From Anaerolineae bacterium (GTDB lineage: Bacteria > Chloroflexota > Anaerolineae > 4572-78 > J111): 6,425 nt of DNA. Below the pieces are notes generated by a model. It searched no databases. It had not been told where the DNA came from and worked only from the letters and a program-made list of their open reading frames with translations. Every line of letters begins with the position of its first letter. Positions within the stretch are counted from its first letter, which is position 1. A program made the translations under genes and the position numbers. The stretch lies in the NCBI GenBank assembly GCA_020433785.1, contig JAGRCC010000718.1, positions 1 through 6,425 on the forward strand. The letters are read 5' to 3'. Shown here piece by piece: positions 1 to 6,112 of this stretch.

Positions 1-14
1 CTCCTCTGAAAATA

Positions 15-49
15 CGGTAGTCAGATATCAGTAGTCGGTAGTCAGATAT
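15..49. repeat. heptanucleotide short tandem repeat, five units
   Basis: Five consecutive 7-nt units are visible, of three types: CGGTAGT, CAGATAT and CAGTAGT. Units 1-2 are repeated exactly as units 4-5, so a 14-nt direct repeat occurs at 15-28 and 36-49 with a 21-nt offset. Heptanucleotide intergenic repeats of this kind are known in several bacterial genomes. Nothing in the sequence indicates a function. Confidence 0.6.
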
Positions 50-225
50 TTTCATTGTCGCTGTCGTCTCAGGTGAGACTATCTGACTCCCTAGATGAAT
101 TTGCAGCGCCCATTCTAGCTAAAAAATAGAAATGAGAAAATTTAAGATAGACCTTTTGTCTAGTTGTTTTTAATGAAATTTATATTATGATGGTTGATGT
201 GGGTCATGTAATTTGGTAGAAAAGG

Positions 226-240
226 TGGCCGTAACGGTCA
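226..240. promoter_or_regulatory. imperfect palindrome, possible operator
   Basis: The 15-nt sequence TGGCCGTAACGGTCA is symmetric about position 233, with six complementary pairs and one G/T mismatch. It lies just upstream of the extended -10 candidate at 260-268 and overlaps where its -35 region would be, a usual place for a regulator site. No regulator gene is in the window, so the role is inferred. Confidence 0.3.
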
Positions 241-259
241 TCCTGTCAGTTGGAGATAA

Positions 260-268
260 TGATATAAC
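260..268 (+). promoter_or_regulatory. candidate extended -10 promoter of the M4 protease gene
   Basis: TGATATAAC reads as TG-n-TATAAC, an extended -10 element whose hexamer matches TATAAT at 5 of 6 positions. No good -35 hexamer sits 16-18 nt upstream, which is tolerated by extended -10 promoters. Transcription would begin near 275 and give a leader of about 35 nt. Sigma-factor preferences in this lineage are not known from the window, so this rests on the general sigma-70 consensus. Confidence 0.4.
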
Positions 269-310
269 TTCAATGTAACTTTTAAGTAGCCATTACGAGA
301 GGGAAAAATA

Positions 311-2302
311 ATGAAGGACTGCTTTAAGTCAAAAATTGTTTATGCCATTTTTTTGACAACTATCTTGCTGTTTATTTCAATAACGATGGCCTATGCGGCC
401 GATCCCCCGCCCGACAAATCAGGGGCTGTTCGAAACTTTGCCAATGACGCCGGAGCCGATCCGGAGATTGACTGGGATGCCGAAACCGGCGTCCCGACCT
501 TTATCACCGGTAAATTCCCCGCCGATTTATCGATCCAGGGCCAAACCAGCAGTTTAGACCAGGCCTATGATTTTTTCAATCGCTACGGTAATCTATTTCA
601 GATGAAAGATCCGGCCGCAGAACTCGCTTTGCTCAACACCACCGACGCCGATGGCAGCCATATCCGCTTTCAACAGATGTACGAAGGTATCCCGGTCTGG
701 GGCGCTCAACTATTGGTTCACAGCCAGGAGGGGCAATTGACAGCGGTTAACGGTCATTATCAGCCCGGTATCGACCTCGACCCGACGCCCGTCCTGACCG
801 CCGCGCAGGCTGAAACGATAGCCCGCGAGCATTTGGGCGTGGCGCAGGCCACCCGACTCACTGACACCGAATTGGTGGTTATGACCTACCATACCGAACC
901 GGCGGCGCTCACTTGGCTGGTACAACTCACCACCGACGCGCCGCCCGGCCGCTGGCTCTACTTTATCGATGCCCACACCGGCGGCATCACCTACTACTTT
1001 AATAATTTGCCTCATGCTAAAAACCGGCGAATTCATGATGCCGCCGGGGCATGCTTAACCTCTAGTTTGCCGGGAACCCAAGTAGCCACTGAAGCGACCG
1101 GCGGTAGTTTGCCGGCCGGCCCGGCCAAAGACGCCTTTAACTATACCGGCGCCACCTACGATTACTTTCTCTCCCGATTTGGCCGGGACAGCTACAACGG
1201 CAGCGGGGGAATCATTATCACTTCGGTTAAATTCGGAACATCCGGCACGTGTAACAGTTCCGCCTTTAACGCCTTTTGGAATGGGACGCAATTGGTGTTT
1301 GGCTCCGGCGGCAACGGCATTACTCATTATGCCAAGGCTCCAGACGTGGTGGCCCATGAATTTACGCACGCCGTAACCGAATATACGGCCGGGCTAATTT
1401 ACCAATTTGAACAGGGGGCGCTGAACGAGTCAATCTCCGATATCTTTGGCACGTTTACCGAGCAGCGCCTAACCGGCAATTTTAACGATTGGCAATTAGG
1501 GGAAGACACTAACGATATCATTCGTGATATGTCTAACCCCCCGCTTTATAACCAACCCGCGCATATGAGTAATTATAATGAATTTGGCTGGCTTACTGAC
1601 AGCGGCGGTGTTCACATTAATAGCGGTATCCCTAACAAAGCCGCTTATTTGATGGTGGCCGGTGGAACATTTAGTGGGATATCCGTTAGCGCCGTCGGCC
1701 TATCAAAAACCGAGCAGATTTTTTATCGCGCGCTTAATGTCTACCTGTCGCCTCTATCCGGTTTCAATGATGCCAAAAATTCCACCATCAAGGCCTGTAA
1801 GGACCTGATCGGATCGTTTGGCATCACAGCCGGAAACTGTAACCAGGTTCAGAATGCCTGGGCCGCCGTGGGCCTGGGGAGACAGGTGATCACTGTACCA
1901 AACGCCTATAAAATCTATCTGCCAGTTCTCGAAAAACAGGTCGTGCCGGGCGCTTTCAATTACGAACCCAATGACGACGTTAGCCAGGCTTACGGCCCGT
2001 TGGTTTCCGGGGCAAACTATTTGTCCTACCTCCAAACCAACGGCGATGTCGATATCTTCCACTTCACCACCTCCGGCGGCTTTATCACCATTTCGTTGAG
2101 CAGCCTGCCGAGCGGCACGAATTATGATTTAGAGCTATACAACAGCGCCGGTACGCTTATCGATACATCCTATAATGCTGGCACAACAGCGGAGAATATT
2201 AGCCGCTTCGTCTCGGCCGGCAAATACTATGTTTACATCTCCCCCACCGTAACCGCTTCGAGTAAGACCGACTCGTACCTACTCAAGGTTACGTATCCAT
2301 AG
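311..2302 (+). CDS. secreted thermolysin-family (M4) metalloprotease with FTP/PepSY propeptide and C-terminal PPC domain
   Basis: This is a zinc endopeptidase made as a secreted preproenzyme of 663 residues. Residues 1-29 form a signal peptide with a long hydrophobic core and an AYA cleavage site. Residues about 82-150 match the FTP propeptide domain and about 160-226 the PepSY domain, which together act as chaperone and inhibitor in this family. The catalytic part spans about 240-525: NAFWNG at 320-325 (substrate binding), HEFTH with zinc ligands H349 and H353, third ligand E373 exactly 20 residues after H353 as in thermolysin, Y364 in AGLIY, R405, and catalytic H435 in GGVHINSG. All key residues are present. 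A spacer with YLPVL (537-541 region) leads to a PPC domain at about 551-661, a domain usually removed after secretion. The ATG start is supported by GAGAGGG 8 nt upstream. C248/C314 and C496/C510 could form disulfides. The next gene converges on it with a 2-nt gap and encodes a candidate inhibitor. Confidence 0.96.
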   Translation: MKDCFKSKIVYAIFLTTILLFISITMAYAADPPPDKSGAVRNFANDAGADPEIDWDAETGVPTFITGKFPADLSIQGQTSSLDQAYDFFNRYGNLFQMKDPAAELALLNTTDADGSHIRFQQMYEGIPVWGAQLLVHSQEGQLTAVNGHYQPGIDLDPTPVLTAAQAETIAREHLGVAQATRLTDTELVVMTYHTEPAALTWLVQLTTDAPPGRWLYFIDAHTGGITYYFNNLPHAKNRRIHDAAGACLTSSLPGTQVATEATGGSLPAGPAKDAFNYTGATYDYFLSRFGRDSYNGSGGIIITSVKFGTSGTCNSSAFNAFWNGTQLVFGSGGNGITHYAKAPDVVAHEFTHAVTEYTAGLIYQFEQGALNESISDIFGTFTEQRLTGNFNDWQLGEDTNDIIRDMSNPPLYNQPAHMSNYNEFGWLTDSGGVHINSGIPNKAAYLMVAGGTFSGISVSAVGLSKTEQIFYRALNVYLSPLSGFNDAKNSTIKACKDLIGSFGITAGNCNQVQNAWAAVGLGRQVITVPNAYKIYLPVLEKQVVPGAFNYEPNDDVSQAYGPLVSGANYLSYLQTNGDVDIFHFTTSGGFITISLSSLPSGTNYDLELYNSAGTLIDTSYNAGTTAENISRFVSAGKYYVYISPTVTASSKTDSYLLKVTYP

Positions 2303-2304
2303 CC

Positions 2305-2871
2305 TTATGGGCTGGCGTTAGACACTAACTTATCCACCGCTGCCAGCGTTGACTGAAGCACAGCCGGCATATTTTCAGCGTCGTCGATGGTGACGACGCT
2401 GTTTTCTTTGTCTCCGTGTCGGAGAGTCAGTTGGTAGGTAAACCGGTCGCAGCAGGTATCTTTGCTGATGTACGACTCATCTAGCTCGAAAAACCCAACC
2501 GCATCAGCTTGGTTCACGAGCGCCTCGACCGCCTCCGCTTCGATCTGCCCCGTCTCTTGGCCGTTAGTTTCAACCCGACCATCGGCGTAAATCATAAAGG
2601 CATCCTCTCGACCGGCAAAACCGCCGCTGCGTTTGAATTCGATCACCGGTTCATCGCTCCGGGGCTGGTCGGTTGGCGTCTCCACCTCGCCGGGGCTAAT
2701 TGGCGACTCAAACACCGGGATGGTCGGCGAGGGCAGCGGGGAAACGCGGGTCGGTTCGGGAATAGGGGTGGGAGTGGGCGCAATGGGGGATGGCGGCGCG
2801 GGCTGGGCCGAACGACTGCACGCGGGCAGTAGGAAGAGTAAAAGTGGGATAATAACCGTAATATATTTCAC
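2305..2871 (-). CDS. lipoprotein with emfourin-like (M4 protease inhibitor) domain
   Basis: This is a predicted 188-residue lipoprotein. The first 17 residues are a type II signal peptide ending in a lipobox-like LPAC, with C18 as the lipidated residue; proline at -2 is atypical. Residues 19-75 are a Pro/Thr/Ser-rich linker. Residues about 76-185 resemble the emfourin family: the motif IEFKRSGGFAG at 77-87, an acidic helix ending in GFFEL, then FTYQLTLRHG followed by a short acidic strand and a final helix. Emfourin of Serratia is a small protein that inhibits protealysin, an M4 protease, and is encoded beside it. Here the domain is fused to a membrane anchor and sits tail to tail with an M4 gene, so binding of that protease is the obvious inference. 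The start is taken as GTG at 2871. It has AAGGA 7 nt upstream and gives a compact signal peptide, whereas a TTG at 2901 in the same frame lacks both and lies upstream of the predicted transcript start. C140-C141 is an unusual vicinal pair. Family assignment is from remembered motifs only. Confidence 0.85.
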   Translation of the reverse strand: MKYITVIIPLLLFLLPACSRSAQPAPPSPIAPTPTPIPEPTRVSPLPSPTIPVFESPISPGEVETPTDQPRSDEPVIEFKRSGGFAGREDAFMIYADGRVETNGQETGQIEAEAVEALVNQADAVGFFELDESYISKDTCCDRFTYQLTLRHGDKENSVVTIDDAENMPAVLQSTLAAVDKLVSNASP

Positions 2872-2878
2872 ACCATTT

Positions 2879-2883
2879 TCCTT
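2879..2883 (-). promoter_or_regulatory. ribosome binding site that decides the lipoprotein start
   Basis: AAGGA on the - strand lies 7 nt before the GTG at 2871. The competing in-frame TTG at 2901 would translate through this site and would add ten residues before the natural signal peptide. Confidence 0.65.
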
Positions 2884-2903
2884 GAGCAACGTTTTACTCA
2901 ACT

Positions 2904-2933
2904 ATTATGCCTGGTTCTTTCTAACAATGAAAA
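2904..2933 (-). promoter_or_regulatory. candidate sigma-70-type promoter of the lipoprotein gene
   Basis: On the - strand the -10 hexamer CATAAT (2909-2904) matches the consensus at 5 of 6 positions. It is separated by 18 nt from TTTTCA (2933-2928), a 4 of 6 match to the -35 consensus. Transcription would start near 2897, leaving a leader of about 25 nt before the GTG. The -35 box lies in the T-rich tract of the upstream gene's terminator. Confidence 0.45.
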
Positions 2934-2958
2934 TTAAAAAGAGCTGGCTACAGCCAGC
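2931..2958 (-). terminator. rho-independent terminator after the DUF4157 gene
   Basis: On the - strand the stem GCTGGC (2958-2953), loop TGTA and stem GCCAGC (2948-2943) are followed within 2 nt by TTTTTAATTTT (2940 to 2930). A perfect GC-rich 6-bp stem with a tetraloop and a T-tract is the standard form. It lies about 135 nt beyond the stop codon at 3092 and separates that gene's transcript from the lipoprotein gene. Confidence 0.75.
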
Positions 2959-2994
2959 CCTTATCAGACCGCGTGATGCTAGGCAATCTCGCGA

Positions 2995-3008
2995 GGGCCA
3001 AATGGCCC
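2995..3008 (-). other. small hairpin in the 3' untranslated region of the DUF4157 gene
   Basis: GGGCC and GGCCC flank the 4-nt loop AAAT, giving a perfect 5-bp GC stem. It lies between the stop codon at 3092 and the terminator at 2931-2958. It has no T-tract, so it is not itself a rho-independent terminator. It could stabilise the 3' end of the mRNA, or be chance. Confidence 0.3.
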
Positions 3009-3091
3009 GGTCTCAATTCATTACACCGGATCGTAATCTCACCGACGCTGAGGCGATGATGAGGGTGCACAATCGAATCTCGCCAAAATCA

Positions 3092-5809
3092 TTATTCCTC
3101 TTGGCGCGTAGTGGATGTGGTCTGATCGATTAAGTCCGACCAGGGCGGCGGTGGTGTTAGATCCTGAAGCCTTCCGGTAATGAAACCAGGATCTTCCCCG
3201 GATACTTTACCGGGAAGCAGGCTATGTGGCAGCTTGGCCGCAGCTGCGGACAGTTGCTCCTGAATTCTCGACTGTTGGCGCTGAAGTCTCGCAATCTGGC
3301 GGCGCAGTGAACCTTGCTCCCTTAGCTCCGCACGTCGTTGCGCCTTCAGTTCGTTAATTCGGCTTCGCTGGCCCGTTCTCTCCGCTCGTAGCCGGGTCCG
3401 TTCTTCACCACGCGCCAACCGGCCAATTCGACGCTCCAGCGCGCGAAGCTCACTTTGTTGATCGCCGATCTCGCTCGCCGTCGGGCGGCTATTTAGTTCA
3501 TCGCTACGCTCTTGAGCCGTTTTCAGTTGTGTCTCAAGCGCCGCCAAATCCGGCGCAAGTTGTTGCCGCCGTGTGTCGAGCTGTGTTTGCGCCGCTTCGT
3601 GCTGCGTTGTTAATCTCTGCTCGCTCTCACGCCGGGTCTGTTCAAGGAGCGCCGCGTTGGTGGAAAGTGCGCGCAATCGCTGGCAAAGTCGCACTAATAA
3701 TTCCAAGTCGGTGTTTCGATTGGCCTCGATAAACAAACCGCGCTCGCGATCCGTCACCAGATCTCCCAAACTGGTAATGCTACTGGCGTTCTCATCCTGC
3801 AACCACTGAATTAAACGGTTGCGATCGACCGTTATATTTCGCTGCCGGCCTATTCTCTGAATGTAACCATTATTCTGTTGCACGATTCGCTCGGGCCTGC
3901 CTGGGGACGGTAGTAACTCCGCCACACTTGATGCCGGTTGGGCGGAAGCTGCAACCCGCACCACCAGCGTAATGGTGTCGATTTTGTGACGATACGGAAT
4001 TCCCTGTTCCCGGTCGGCCTTCCGCGAGGTGATAAACTGTTCCCCCAGATAAATGGTGCGTTCAACTCCGGCGGAATCAGGATGAGGTTGGTTAAACACT
4101 ACGGCACGGCGATAAGGTACGCCTTCCTGGTATTGTGCAACTGCGTCTACAAAGTGTGAGAAGATGACACTGTGCTGCCCGGATGCGGAGCGATTGGCGT
4201 TATACAAATAGAGCCAGTCTCCTGACTGCAATCCATCAAAATCAGACATCGCCATTTCAGAGCGACGGTGTACTCGGCGGCGCGTATTTGGATCCGCCGC
4301 AACGCGCTCTTCCTCTTTCGCAGCCGTTGCCGCGTGGTCGGTTCCCTCAGGAATAGGAAATTGTTCCGGCGTAAAACGTGTGCTCCGGAATGCGTATTCA
4401 GCCTGGCCGGCGCCGAACACGGGCACACCCATCGGATCAAAACCTCCCATAATTGCACCCCGTGCGCGCCGACTACCTCGCGGTGTGGTCGACCTGACAG
4501 CGATTGGTAGATGTTCCGGCCAGCCTCCACTCGCCGGCAAAGTACCGGCATACTGGTGGACGATTTGCACCCAATGCCCGCAGTAACGCGCATGCACCCG
4601 CTGTTCCACTGAGCCGGGACGATAGGTACCATAGGTCAGAATATGCGCCGCAATCAGAATACGTTGCTGGGCATTCGCCCCCCCAATGTCATCAGCGCCG
4701 TTAAATAAACGCTCAGGGATGCGTCGAGTCACTATGAAATCCGCGAGCTTTTCGCGTTGCTCCGGGGTGAACAGCCCGGCCAGCCTATCCGCAGACAATG
4801 TCCCGCTGCGCGTATCCGGTTCAAGCGACGGTAATATATGACGGAATTCATCATTAAATCGGGTGGCAAACTCGTCATCGGCAATCGACAGTCCGCTAAC
4901 CACGCCCGGCACAAGATGCTCAAGCGTACGCAATACCCCCAGCAACCTTTGACGATCTTCACTTTCCTCTGGATGTGATTCAAGCCACTGGCGTATTTCT
5001 CGAATCTCGGTCTCTATTTCGGATTGGGACCAGTTTGAGATATCCTCGCTGCTTCGATACGAGCGTGGCAGAAGCGCCATACCTATTTGCGCCATACCAG
5101 CAACAGTAACTCTGCCTCCGCCCAGACGTATTGCCCCCGCAGCCTGCTCTGCCCCATATTCCATTGCCGACGAGTCGGGCGCATCACCGTAATTCCCACC
5201 GCTTCTCTGTTGGATGACATGGGCTAGCTCGTGCGCGATGAGTCTTTGGCCAACAATACTAGCCGGTATATATTCCCCCTGTCCGAACACAATATGTTGG
5301 CCTACGGTGTAGGCGCGTGCTCCCACATCCGCGGCTGACTGAGCCGCCTGCCTGTTGGTATGCATCCGTACCATAGAGAAATTGTGACCGAATCGGGCTT
5401 CCATGAATGCGCGCGTTGCGGGTTGAAGTGGCTGACCGGGCGATTGAAGCACCTCGTGGACAATCGGTGGTGTTGCGACCTGTTCCGTATTGCTATCTTG
5501 AACATATTCGCCCCCCGCCTTGTTGATTGCTAGTTTCATCTGATGCCCGCCTACTGTGGGAGGATTTACGGGAATGCGGCTAAAATCGTGACCAAAATGA
5601 GGTGAGTTTGTACCAGACAATACGGCGTTGCGTTCTTCAGCCTTACTCCGCAGCAACTTCTGTACAGCCTGATTCCCGACCGTGTGCTGGAGTTGAAGGA
5701 TCGAATCCTCCTCATGGCTGTGCCCGACATGGGGCAGAGTTTGTACCGAAGCCTTAGGCGATGGGGCTGGCTGAGTTGCCTTGGAGTTCCCTACGACCGT
5801 ATGCTGCAT
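3092..5809 (-). CDS. DUF4157 (eCIS core) multidomain protein with putative NlpC/P60-like hydrolase and coiled coil
   Basis: This 905-residue protein has no signal peptide or membrane segment. Residues 36-53 contain the VGNQAVQKLL motif and 72-77 an FGHDFS motif, both typical of the leader of DUF4157 proteins. The DUF4157 domain spans about 122-205 with FGHNFS at 140-145 and the zinc-protease motif HELAH at 193-197; E217 or E221 is the likely third ligand. Residues 258-300 form a helical region of a kind frequent in these proteins. Residues about 380-620 look like a papain-fold hydrolase: YCGHWVQIVHQYAG (409-422) has the spacing of the NlpC/P60 Cys helix with C410 as nucleophile, and GDW (530-532) followed by QHSVIF (545-550) supplies a likely catalytic H546. 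About 720-858 is an Arg/Glu/Gln-rich coiled coil, followed by a PPPPW tail. DUF4157 proteins are associated with extracellular contractile injection systems and polymorphic toxins. A cargo or effector role is therefore inferred, with the hydrolase region perhaps attacking peptidoglycan or a peptide. The ATG start has GAAAGGA 8 nt upstream. No immunity or injection-system gene is adjacent. Confidence 0.93.
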   Translation of the reverse strand: MQHTVVGNSKATQPAPSPKASVQTLPHVGHSHEEDSILQLQHTVGNQAVQKLLRSKAEERNAVLSGTNSPHFGHDFSRIPVNPPTVGGHQMKLAINKAGGEYVQDSNTEQVATPPIVHEVLQSPGQPLQPATRAFMEARFGHNFSMVRMHTNRQAAQSAADVGARAYTVGQHIVFGQGEYIPASIVGQRLIAHELAHVIQQRSGGNYGDAPDSSAMEYGAEQAAGAIRLGGGRVTVAGMAQIGMALLPRSYRSSEDISNWSQSEIETEIREIRQWLESHPEESEDRQRLLGVLRTLEHLVPGVVSGLSIADDEFATRFNDEFRHILPSLEPDTRSGTLSADRLAGLFTPEQREKLADFIVTRRIPERLFNGADDIGGANAQQRILIAAHILTYGTYRPGSVEQRVHARYCGHWVQIVHQYAGTLPASGGWPEHLPIAVRSTTPRGSRRARGAIMGGFDPMGVPVFGAGQAEYAFRSTRFTPEQFPIPEGTDHAATAAKEEERVAADPNTRRRVHRRSEMAMSDFDGLQSGDWLYLYNANRSASGQHSVIFSHFVDAVAQYQEGVPYRRAVVFNQPHPDSAGVERTIYLGEQFITSRKADREQGIPYRHKIDTITLVVRVAASAQPASSVAELLPSPGRPERIVQQNNGYIQRIGRQRNITVDRNRLIQWLQDENASSITSLGDLVTDRERGLFIEANRNTDLELLVRLCQRLRALSTNAALLEQTRRESEQRLTTQHEAAQTQLDTRRQQLAPDLAALETQLKTAQERSDELNSRPTASEIGDQQSELRALERRIGRLARGEERTRLRAERTGQRSRINELKAQRRAELREQGSLRRQIARLQRQQSRIQEQLSAAAAKLPHSLLPGKVSGEDPGFITGRLQDLTPPPPWSDLIDQTTSTTRQEE

Positions 5810-5946
5810 GGTTAATATCCTTTCATCCTAGTGTTCGACGTCTAACTATCTTGTCATCCCGCTATTTTTCCGCATATCCTCGTTACGGCGGGAATACCCA
5901 AAGAAAAAGCGGCATAATCCTACCCATTACTAACCACCATTTATTC

Positions 5947-5976
5947 ATCTTACCATTCTTTTCATTACCATGTCTA
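5947..5976 (-). promoter_or_regulatory. candidate promoter of the DUF4157 gene
   Basis: On the - strand TAGACA (5976-5971, 5 of 6 to TTGACA) is followed after 18 nt by TAAGAT (5952-5947, 4 of 6 to TATAAT). Transcription would begin near 5940, giving a leader of about 130 nt. No better pair was found closer to the start codon. Confidence 0.35.
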
Positions 5977-5993
5977 GCCTTTTATGACCTCCG

Positions 5994-6021
5994 TCTGTTA
6001 CATCAGCGATCATCTGTTACA
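5994..6021 (-). promoter_or_regulatory. pair of 9-nt direct repeats, possible activator site
   Basis: TGTAACAGA occurs twice on the - strand, at 6021-6013 and 6002-5994. The copies are identical and offset by 19 nt, close to two helical turns, so both would face the same side of the DNA. They lie roughly 55-80 nt upstream of the transcript start implied by the promoter at 5947-5976, a usual place for an activator. Binding by a response-regulator-type protein is an inference. Confidence 0.35.
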
Positions 6022-6112
6022 CGACAACCTTAAAAATAAGTCGTAAATTGCTGGAGAAGAGAGTGGGTAATAACTTACGCAACGGTTTTACAACGCTTCA
6101 AAGGCTGTGCAC

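Larger units (their letters stand above)
1..310. other. non-coding region upstream of the M4 protease gene
   Basis: No reading frame here has a plausible start, ribosome binding site and length. The first 120 bases hold a short heptanucleotide tandem repeat (15-49), and an inverted copy of part of its unit (TATCTGAC) occurs at 80-87. Positions 121-310 are clearly AT-rich compared with the following gene, as expected for a promoter region. A weak hairpin, TAGAC-N5-GTCTA at 148-162, is followed by a T-rich stretch. It could be the remnant of a terminator for a gene to the left of the window, but the stem is too weak to call. Confidence 0.7.
5810..6112. other. upstream region of the DUF4157 gene, non-coding
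   Basis: No gene is supported here on either strand. It holds the ribosome binding site of the DUF4157 gene (5818-5824), a 59-nt stretch with no G on the + strand (5913-5971), a promoter candidate and a pair of 9-nt direct repeats. A 19-codon + strand frame from GTG 6063, with GGAGAAGA before it, was considered too short and featureless to call. Confidence 0.65.

Noticed and set aside
3039..3092. 17-codon - strand frame overlapping the stop of the DUF4157 gene in a TAATG arrangement with GAGGA just before it.
   Set aside because: It is very short, the spacing to GAGGA is too small, and there is no hydrophobic or otherwise recognisable segment.
2928..3133. 68-codon + strand frame starting at an ATG in the intergenic region and running into the end of the DUF4157 gene.
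   Set aside because: It has no ribosome binding site, overlaps the terminator and the antisense end of a well-supported gene, and its translation shows no recognisable pattern.
3573..3809. Overlapping + strand frames opposite the coiled-coil part of the DUF4157 gene.
   Set aside because: Antisense frames over Arg/Glu/Gln-rich coiled-coil codons are often open by chance. No start signal was seen.
4147..4632. 161-codon - strand frame inside the DUF4157 gene, in another register.
   Set aside because: The real frame here contains the NlpC-like motifs and is continuous across both sides. The alternative translation is rich in Cys, Arg and Ser with no domain pattern, as expected for a shadow frame.
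3092..5809. A complete contractile injection system locus.
   Set aside because: Only a DUF4157 protein is present. There are no sheath, tube, baseplate or ATPase genes in the window, so the association is by family only.
5856..5893. Inverted repeat TCCCGC / GCGGGA in the DUF4157 leader.
   Set aside because: There are only six paired bases with a 25-nt loop and no T-tract or riboswitch-like conserved core, so it is likely chance.
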